Origin: Desulfobulbaceae bacterium
Lineage (GTDB): Bacteria; Desulfobacterota; Desulfobulbia; Desulfobulbales; Desulfurivibrionaceae
Assembly (NCBI GenBank): GCA_003557565.1
Contig: PWOG01000141.1
Location: 1 to 6,089, forward strand
Direction of reading: 5' to 3'
Length of the DNA: 6,089 bases
Shown here: positions 1 through 4,892 of the stretch, in pieces
Layout of the letters: every line of letters starts with the position of its first letter
How positions within the stretch are numbered: position 1 is the first letter of the stretch
Program-made: the position numbers and the translations under genes
Notes under the pieces: generated by a model
Database searches by the model: none
Told to the model about the DNA's origin: nothing
The model's input: only the letters and a program-made list of their open reading frames with translations

Positions 1-89
1 GGATCTGGGCCGGGGCAGCGGTCCCTTGGGGCACCACCTGTATAAAAGTCAGTAACCGGACCCAGGAAACCGGCGTCGGTCATAACCAC

Positions 90-202
90 GTAAGCGTCAC
101 GGGCCCCGCCATAGGCGGCGATCCTGGGCGATACGTTCATCGACAGGTAAGCCAGGCAAGCCGGCCCGATCGCCGCCTATGGCGGCGCCCTGTGCTCGCT
201 TA
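90..202 (-). repeat. Intergenic repeat, copy A (inverted relative to copy B)
   Basis: Read on the minus strand, this segment aligns with the plus strand at 1987-2096. The core (159-185 against 2005-2031) is identical at 25 of 27 positions. A second block (127-141 against 2040-2054, GATGAACGTATCGCC against GATGTACGCTTCGCC) matches at 12 of 15. Both copies carry a CGCTTAC near the far end (90-96 and 2090-2096). Between the two blocks, copy A has about nine more bases. The two copies point away from each other and enclose the gene at 263-1951. This was a hand alignment; the outer limits are approximate. Confidence 0.65.
106..185. repeat. Perfect 18-bp inverted repeat (stem-loop)
   Basis: Positions 106-123 (CCGCCATAGGCGGCGATC) are the exact reverse complement of 168-185, separated by a 44-base loop. 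Each arm also contains a smaller palindrome, CCGCC-ATA-GGCGG, so the DNA could form a branched or cruciform structure. There is no T-run after the stem, so it does not look like an ordinary intrinsic terminator. It lies inside repeat copy A, and the right arm is the part shared with the copy at 2005-2031. Confidence 0.8.
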
Positions 203-242
203 GGCAAAAAATGGCCATTACCCAGTACTGTACCAAGGAACC

Positions 243-258
243 GTACAAGGAGATGTAC
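243..258 (+). promoter_or_regulatory. Ribosome binding site within a small inverted repeat
   Basis: AAGGAG at 247-252 lies 10 bases before the ATG at 263 and decides that start. The site is framed by GTACA (243-247) and TGTAC (254-258), a perfect 5-bp inverted repeat that puts AGGAGA in a six-base loop. GTAC occurs four times between 225 and 258. The stem is short, so control of translation through it is only a possibility. Confidence 0.55.
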
Positions 259-262
259 ACTA

Positions 263-1951
263 ATGCGTGAGTTCCTCGATGAAAATGGCAATTTTGTGGT
301 ATACACGCACCACCCCTCATATCGGGTACGTAATCTGCGGGAACATGACAGTCTGGCGATCCTGGGTTACCAGGAAGACACGGCAGACGACACCGGAGGC
401 ATTACCGCCGCCGGCCCCCATCATCCCGGCTGCAACAGGGGCAGCGGCGGCCAGGAACCGGAAGCCGACCGGGCTGCCATCGACAATCAACGCAATTTCC
501 CCCCCGGCGACATCACCGTCGACTCCGCCGACCCGGTTTACGAGATTCCCAATCCGTTCGGTTTCCGGGGAGTCACCTGTATCTGCAGATCCTGGGCCGA
601 GAAGAAGGCCGCCGACCCCGGCGGTATCCGCCTGCCCCCGGCCCCGACCGTTTCTCTACAGCAAACCCTGGGGCAGCTGACGGACCGACAAGACCGGAAC
701 GATCAGTTAACACCGCCCACGGCGGAACGTCTGGCCGCCCTGCTACCCAGGCCGCTGCAACTCAGCCTGGCGGCCAGTTCCACCGATCCGGCCGATCTTG
801 CCGCCCTGGCGGCCTTAAGTTGCGAATTCATCATGGGCGCCGACCACACCCCCGCAGGCCTGCGCTATCATGCCGACACCGGCCGCCCCCTGATCCACGA
901 CCACGATCTTTTTGAAACGGTGGCCAACAACCCCCACCTGCCGGCAAACTACCGGAAGGTCATGGTGCTGGTGCCCGGGGCCCAGGGAGGCAGCGAGATC
1001 GTGGGCGAATACGGCGCCCCGGGAGAGGCCACCCACATCTACGAATATCTCCGGCGCAACAGCTATATTCCCTGGGGACACTATGCCGCCAACATGGCCG
1101 AAGATGCCATCCGCTACCGCATCCATGAGCTGACCCCGGAAGACATGACCGGCCTGCGCCACCTTTACTATCAGCGCACCTACGTACGTCTGGCCCGGAT
1201 GCTTGCACTGCCGGTAAGGTGGCAGCGCACCGGTCTGACCTCAACGGAGCTTGAGCAGCTGCGGCAAGAGATCCGGGCGGCCATCAGCAGGGCCGACCCC
1301 GGCCAACTGCCCTTTACCGCGACCCTCTGGGGCTGGAATTTCGGCTATGATTTTTCCGGCAGCGGCTTTCGCCTGCACGCTTCCCACCAGCAGATTCATC
1401 AGCAGTACGCCCTGGTCCCCCCACCCCCCGCCTTTTCCAGCGGTGACCAGGTAAGCGACTGCTGCCGGGAATTCCGACAGCGTCACGGCCGGGGGCTTTT
1501 TGCCGCCTACCTCGAGGCCCTGCGTCACAACCGCCGGATCGACGGCCGACCCGGCGCCCCAAGCCAACTTATCATCCACGAGGACGAACAGGTAATCCTG
1601 TTTGTCCCCAAAGCTCAGGTTTCCCAATGGGAACTGCAGATCATGACCAAGGAAGAAACAGGCAATATCCTTGAGGCCGACACCGCCTGCCGAAGATCCC
1701 TGGATTTGGCCCTGCTGAAGGCCCAACGGATTCTGGCCGAACTGGGAGCCACCCTGGTGACCAGTATCGAATACAGTAAAAGGCTGGATGACCCGGACCG
1801 CGATCAACACCTGCTCTACTCCCTGCTGCCCAAGCTGCCCTTTGCCATGGGCGCCTTCACCGAAGCCCAGCAACGCTGGATCTGCGGCCATTACCCGGAA
1901 GATTTCGCCGCCGCTTGCCGCCGGGCCGGGGACAGCCTCCAGCCATCATGA
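263..1951 (+). CDS. Diverged two-domain HIT/GalT-like protein (562 aa)
   Basis: The start is ATG 263, because AAGGAG at 247-252 precedes it; the upstream in-frame ATG at 179 lies inside a repeat and has no such site. Residues 1-37 form a short conserved-looking segment (MREFLDENGNFVVYTHHPSY). Residues 38-160 are rich in Pro, Gly, Ala and Asp and look disordered. Residues about 180-390 resemble a HIT/GalT domain: a GH...HELTPEDM segment (272-295), then a WGWNFGYD...HASHQQIHQQ stretch (356-381) in the place of the HxHxQ active-site motif. Only the second His (H379, the nucleophile in GalT enzymes) and the Gln (Q381) are kept; the first His is Q377. Residues 435-555 look like a second HIT-like half (QWELQIM, DQHLLYSLLPKLP with H516, then YPEDFAAACR). 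A nucleotidyl-transfer or phosphorylase role on a sugar phosphate or dinucleotide is possible, but the altered motif leaves activity open. No signal peptide or membrane segment is seen. It lies alone between two inverted repeat copies. The fold assignment is by eye. Confidence 0.75.
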   Translation: MREFLDENGNFVVYTHHPSYRVRNLREHDSLAILGYQEDTADDTGGITAAGPHHPGCNRGSGGQEPEADRAAIDNQRNFPPGDITVDSADPVYEIPNPFGFRGVTCICRSWAEKKAADPGGIRLPPAPTVSLQQTLGQLTDRQDRNDQLTPPTAERLAALLPRPLQLSLAASSTDPADLAALAALSCEFIMGADHTPAGLRYHADTGRPLIHDHDLFETVANNPHLPANYRKVMVLVPGAQGGSEIVGEYGAPGEATHIYEYLRRNSYIPWGHYAANMAEDAIRYRIHELTPEDMTGLRHLYYQRTYVRLARMLALPVRWQRTGLTSTELEQLRQEIRAAISRADPGQLPFTATLWGWNFGYDFSGSGFRLHASHQQIHQQYALVPPPPAFSSGDQVSDCCREFRQRHGRGLFAAYLEALRHNRRIDGRPGAPSQLIIHEDEQVILFVPKAQVSQWELQIMTKEETGNILEADTACRRSLDLALLKAQRILAELGATLVTSIEYSKRLDDPDRDQHLLYSLLPKLPFAMGAFTEAQQRWICGHYPEDFAAACRRAGDSLQPS

Positions 1952-1986
1952 AACCGGCGGCCCGGCCCAATTAACGCCAAACATGG

Positions 1987-2096
1987 TAAACGCTCAACCT
2001 GGCACCGCCATAAGCGGCGATCGGGTCGGCTCGCGTACTGATGTACGCTTCGCCGTCGGGATTCACCACAACCTGCGGCACCCTGCGGGCGCTTAC
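1987..2096 (+). repeat. Intergenic repeat, copy B, with hairpin
   Basis: This is the plus-strand counterpart of the repeat at 90-202, with 25 of 27 matches in the core at 2005-2031. It begins about 35 bases after the stop of the HIT/GalT-like gene. In addition it contains a hairpin, GCGTAC-TGAT-GTACGC (2033-2048), which can be extended by CGGC (2027-2030) pairing with GCCG (2052-2055) across a small internal loop. No T-run follows, so an intrinsic terminator is not supported, although the structure could protect the 3' end of the upstream transcript. Confidence 0.65.
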
Positions 2097-2108
2097 CATT
2101 TTGCCCCC

Positions 2109-2231
2109 GTGATCACTTATTGCAGGACAAATCCTGTGATTGGTTACAAAACTTCCGGCAGGACAAAATATTTTGATAACAAAACTGGATCGTTGACTTA
2201 TTTCTTCAGGTGGCGCAAGATATTAAAAATT
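2109..2231 (+). promoter_or_regulatory. AT-rich palindrome cluster, probable promoter/operator of the signalling operon
   Basis: This stretch is clearly more AT-rich than its surroundings. It contains several short perfect palindromes: GTGATCAC (2109-2116), CAGGA-CAAA-TCCTG (2123-2136), CAAAATATTTTG (2164-2175) and TTTTG-ATAA-CAAAA (2171-2184). The 10-mer GCAGGACAAA occurs twice in direct orientation (2122-2131 and 2158-2167). Candidate -35 hexamers are TTGATA (2173-2178) and TTGACT (2193-2198), but neither has a good -10 box at ideal spacing (for example CTTATT at 2197-2202 for the first). The position, just before a four-gene operon, makes a promoter with regulator binding sites likely. The exact promoter is not resolved. 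Confidence 0.4.
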
Positions 2232-3155
2232 ATGAAGACAACCGCTTATGCAGACAACCGCGGCCAGAAAAAACAAATCCTGGCTCCCTTGCTCCCCGGC
2301 TTGGCCCGGCTGGCCGTACTGCTGTTCTTTGCCGTTATTGGCCCTGGCGCCGGCTTTATTTGCCCACCGGCCGCCCACGGGGAAAACCGGGAACTGACTC
2401 TGTGGATACACCCCTATCTACCGGCCACGGAACTGACCAACCGTTTCACGCCCCTGGCGGATTACCTGGCCGACGAATTGGGCCGGCCGGTGAGAGTCAG
2501 GGTTCAGCAAACCTACCGGGCCCATATCGATTTCGTAGGCCGCGACCAGGCGGATCTGGCCTTTATGGGGCCGGCCCCTTACGTCATTATGCGCCGGACT
2601 TATGGCGACAAGCCGCTGCTGGCCATGCTGGAAGAAGACGGCCGACCATTTTTTCCCGGCATGATCATCGTTCGCGAGGACTCCCGTTATAATAACCTGA
2701 CCGACCTCAAAGGAGAAAGCTTTGCCTTTGGCGACATCAATTCCACCATGGGCCACGTGGCGCCCCGAGCCCTGCTGGAACAGGCTGGGGTTTCCCTTGA
2801 TGATCTGGGCCACTATGATTTTCTCAACTCCCATCACGATGTGGCCTTGGGGGTGCTGGGTGGTTATTTCTCCGCTGGCGCGGTCAAGGACGAGGTCTTT
2901 TACGCCTACCGTCCCCGCGGGCTAAGGGCCCTGGCCACCACCCCACTGATCCCCGACCACCTGTTCCTCACCCGGGAAGATCTGCCGGCAAGTCTGGTGG
3001 AACGCCTACGCAAGGCTTTGCTGGCCATAAACCAACACCCCTTGAAAGCGGAAATCCTGTCGGCGATCAAGGGCAGCGCCACCGGCGTGGTGGCGGTAGA
3101 ACCTGAATATTACGATATTCTAGACGAGATGCTGGAGAGTTTTGAGGGTGAATAA
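2232..3155 (+). CDS. PhnD-family periplasmic solute-binding protein (phosphate/phosphonate-type), probable sensor component
   Basis: 307 residues, within the usual range of the family. The N-terminus is a long signal peptide: a basic n-region, a hydrophobic core at about residues 19-43 and a probable signal peptidase I site near AAHG-E (48-51). The Cys at 44 lacks a lipobox. The mature part shows the PhnD pattern: LTLWIHPYLPATEL (55-68), FTPLADYLADELGRPV (72-87), QADLAFMGPAPYVI (106-119), then FAFGDINSTMGHVAPRALL (164-182) and NSHHDVALGVLGGYFSAGAV (199-218), the ligand-binding segments of the family. ATG 2232 gives a complete signal peptide. No good Shine-Dalgarno precedes it (AGGTGG at 2208-2213 is too far), so translation may be weak. 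No permease or ATPase gene follows; instead a histidine kinase overlaps its end by 8 bases. This favours a role as ligand sensor for that kinase rather than transport. The ligand could be phosphonate, phosphite or an unrelated small oxyanion; the sequence does not decide. Confidence 0.88.
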   Translation: MKTTAYADNRGQKKQILAPLLPGLARLAVLLFFAVIGPGAGFICPPAAHGENRELTLWIHPYLPATELTNRFTPLADYLADELGRPVRVRVQQTYRAHIDFVGRDQADLAFMGPAPYVIMRRTYGDKPLLAMLEEDGRPFFPGMIIVREDSRYNNLTDLKGESFAFGDINSTMGHVAPRALLEQAGVSLDDLGHYDFLNSHHDVALGVLGGYFSAGAVKDEVFYAYRPRGLRALATTPLIPDHLFLTREDLPASLVERLRKALLAINQHPLKAEILSAIKGSATGVVAVEPEYYDILDEMLESFEGE

Positions 3156-4437
3156 AGCCGACATCACGGAAAACGAATATCCCGAAGTATTTTCCTATCG
3201 CCGGGTCATCGTCGCCATGCTGGCGATCCTGCTGCTGATCCTGGCGCTGGTCGACTACGTGCTGGTTAACCAGCACCGCCGGACTCACATGAACGAATTG
3301 GAAACCCAGCTCAACTACCAGTTGCGTGCTGCGGCCACTTTCATGACCGAGCCCCTGCTCAGAAACCAGTTCGCCGATGTCGAACAGTTCATGGAATACT
3401 GGTTTACCCACCACGAAGATGTGCTGCTGTTCGAAGCCTATTCACCCACCGGCCATCTGTTCAGCCGTTTTGAGCGTAAAACCACCTCGCCCTACGTGAT
3501 TGCCCGCAACCACGAAGTGACATACCAGGATCGACACCTGCTGTCTTTGACCTTAAGCAAGGATTACAGCAAGACCGAGACCATGATCCAGCAGATCCGC
3601 AATCGCCTGCTGCTGGCTTCCCTGGGCATCACCGCCGTTCTGGGCCTGATGCTGTGGCTGAGCTTTCGCCGCCTGGCCATTGCTCCCCTCGAACAGGAGA
3701 TCCATAAACGCCGCCAGGCGCAGCGAGAGCTGGGTGCCACCAACCGGGAGCTGGACGCCTTCGCCTACTCCATTTCCCACGACCTGCGCGCCCCACTGCG
3801 CGGAATCGACGGCTTCAGCCAGGCCCTGGTCGAGGATTACCACGAAGTCCTGGATGACACCGGCCGGGACTATATCCGCCGGATCCGCGGCGGTTGCGTC
3901 CGGATGGGCAAACTTATCGACGACATGCTGCAGCTCTCCCGGCTTTCCCGGGGAGAGATCAACTGGTCCCGGGTGGACCTGAGCGCCATGGCGGAAACGA
4001 TCATCGACGAGCTTAAAAAGGCCAGCCCCGAGCGCCAGGTGCGGGTCAACATCCAACCCGGCATCCAGGTTTCAGGGGATCCCGTGCTGCTGCGGGCGGT
4101 GATGGACAATCTGCTGGGCAACGCCTGGAAGTTCACCGGCAAAACCCCGGAGGCGGAAATAACCTTTGGCGCCGAAAACCAAGACGGCGGGCAGACCTGT
4201 TTTGTCCGGGACAACGGGGCCGGCTTTGACATCAATTATGCCGATAAAATATTCACCGCCTTCCAGCGCCTGCACAGCCCCAACGATTTTGAAGGAAGCG
4301 GTATCGGCCTGGCCACGGTACAGCGGATCATTCATCGCCACGGCGGGATGATCTGGGCCGAGGCCGAAGAAGGCCGGGGAGCGAGTTTTTATTTCACCCT
4401 GGACGACGATGAATCCAAGCGGGGCAACAAGAGATGA
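3148..4437 (+). CDS. Membrane sensor histidine kinase (Cph1-like kinase core, no HAMP or PAS seen)
   Basis: 429 residues from GTG 3148, chosen because GGAGAG at 3134-3139 lies eight bases upstream; the alternative TTG at 3142 is too close to it. TM1 is at about residues 18-40, an extracytoplasmic loop of about 110 residues follows (41-151), and TM2 is at 153-173. After a short helical linker come the H-box SISHDLRAPLRGIDGFSQ (208-225, phosphoacceptor H211), the N-box DNLLGNAWKFT (320-330, N325), G1 DNGAGFD (355-361), the F-box FTAFQRLH (369-376) and G2 GSGIGLAT (383-390). All catalytic motifs are intact. The H-box style is that of phytochrome-type kinases that pair with Rcp1-like regulators, and such a regulator is the next gene. 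The loop is small and has no recognised domain; a Cache-like fold is possible. It probably receives input from the PhnD-type protein encoded just upstream, overlapping by 8 bases, and phosphorylates the regulator downstream, overlapping by 4. Confidence 0.92.
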   Translation: MNKADITENEYPEVFSYRRVIVAMLAILLLILALVDYVLVNQHRRTHMNELETQLNYQLRAAATFMTEPLLRNQFADVEQFMEYWFTHHEDVLLFEAYSPTGHLFSRFERKTTSPYVIARNHEVTYQDRHLLSLTLSKDYSKTETMIQQIRNRLLLASLGITAVLGLMLWLSFRRLAIAPLEQEIHKRRQAQRELGATNRELDAFAYSISHDLRAPLRGIDGFSQALVEDYHEVLDDTGRDYIRRIRGGCVRMGKLIDDMLQLSRLSRGEINWSRVDLSAMAETIIDELKKASPERQVRVNIQPGIQVSGDPVLLRAVMDNLLGNAWKFTGKTPEAEITFGAENQDGGQTCFVRDNGAGFDINYADKIFTAFQRLHSPNDFEGSGIGLATVQRIIHRHGGMIWAEAEEGRGASFYFTLDDDESKRGNKR

Positions 4438-4892
4438 ACGACAGGATAATCCTGCTGGTGGAAGACAACCCGGATGATGAAGCCCTGACCATCCGGGCGC
4501 TGAAAAAAAATAATATTTTAAACGAGGTGGTGGTGGCCCGGGATGGTGCCGAGGCGCTGGATTACCTTTTTGGTCGCGGTGCATACAGCGGCCGCGACCC
4601 AGGGGAGCTGCCGGAGCTGGTGCTGCTTGATATCAACCTGCCCAAACTCAACGGCCTGCAGGTCCTGGAACAGATCCGCGCCAACCCCCTGACCGAGCTG
4701 CTGCCGGTGGTTATGCTCACCACCTCCAACCAGGAGCAGGATCTACTCCAAAGTTACCGCCTGAAGGCCAACAGCTTTATTCGTAAACCGGTGGATTTTG
4801 CTCAGTTTATGGAGGCCATCCGCCAACTGGGCATTTACTGGCTGGTGCTGAACCAGGGCCCCCCACAAAACAACAGGGTTGAAGATGAGTGA
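4434..4892 (+). CDS. Single-domain response regulator, Rcp1-like
   Basis: 152 residues, a stand-alone receiver with no output domain. The acidic pocket is E10-D11 in LLVEDNPDDE, the phosphoacceptor is D66 in LLDINLPKLNG, the switch Thr is T96 in VMLTTS and the conserved Lys is K118 in IRKPVD. The extended loop before the phosphoacceptor strand (YLFGRGAYSGRDPGELPELVLLD) and the C-terminal LGIYWLVLNQGPP are typical of the Rcp1/RcpA group, which are partners of phytochrome-type kinases. The start ATG overlaps the kinase stop as ATGA (4434-4437), so translation is probably coupled. As it has no DNA-binding or enzymatic part, it likely acts through protein contact or as a phosphate carrier to the receiver-kinase encoded next. 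Confidence 0.93.
   Translation: MNDRIILLVEDNPDDEALTIRALKKNNILNEVVVARDGAEALDYLFGRGAYSGRDPGELPELVLLDINLPKLNGLQVLEQIRANPLTELLPVVMLTTSNQEQDLLQSYRLKANSFIRKPVDFAQFMEAIRQLGIYWLVLNQGPPQNNRVEDE

Larger units (their letters stand above)
1..262. other. 5' edge region without a supportable gene
   Basis: No convincing gene is visible here. On the plus strand one frame is open from the edge to a TAA at 53-55 (tail ...GPLGHHLYKSQ) and could be the end of an upstream gene. Another frame is open to the TAG at 201-203. On the minus strand an ATG at 140-138 opens a frame running off the left edge, but it has no ribosome binding site and its first codons lie inside a repeat. In GC-rich DNA such open frames are expected by chance, so none is called. 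What the stretch clearly holds is a perfect inverted repeat (106-123/168-185), repeat copy A (90-202) and the ribosome binding site of the next gene (247-252). Confidence 0.5.

Noticed and set aside
1..140. Minus-strand open frame from ATG 140 to the left edge (begins MNVSPRIAAYGGARDAY).
   Set aside because: No ribosome binding site, starts inside the repeat, and plus-strand frames are equally open; only 46 codons are visible and I recognise no family.
179..262. Extension of the HIT/GalT-like gene to the in-frame ATG at 179.
   Set aside because: That codon sits in the repeat arm with no Shine-Dalgarno, and the added residues look like translated intergenic DNA; ATG 263 has a good site.
116..596. 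Recurrent GATCCTGGG (119-127, 358-366, 588-596).
   Set aside because: Short, irregularly spaced, partly in coding sequence with different reading frames; likely chance in GC-rich DNA.
1241..1891. Long minus-strand open frame of 216 codons opposite the HIT/GalT-like gene, and similar ones opposite the kinases.
   Set aside because: They are antisense shadows of well-supported genes with high GC content and show no recognisable domains.
2000..2017. Sigma-54-like promoter, TGGCAC followed by TAAGC.
   Set aside because: The GG to GC spacing is 13 rather than 12 and the GC element is in a palindromic repeat core; best explained by the repeat.
1788..2231. Open frame continuing upstream of the PhnD gene and overlapping the end of the HIT/GalT-like gene.
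   Set aside because: It runs through the repeat and AT-rich intergenic DNA in a different frame from the upstream gene; ATG 2232 gives a proper signal peptide.
3142..3147. TTG 3142 as start of the membrane kinase.
   Set aside because: Only two bases from the GGAGAG site; GTG 3148 has ideal spacing.
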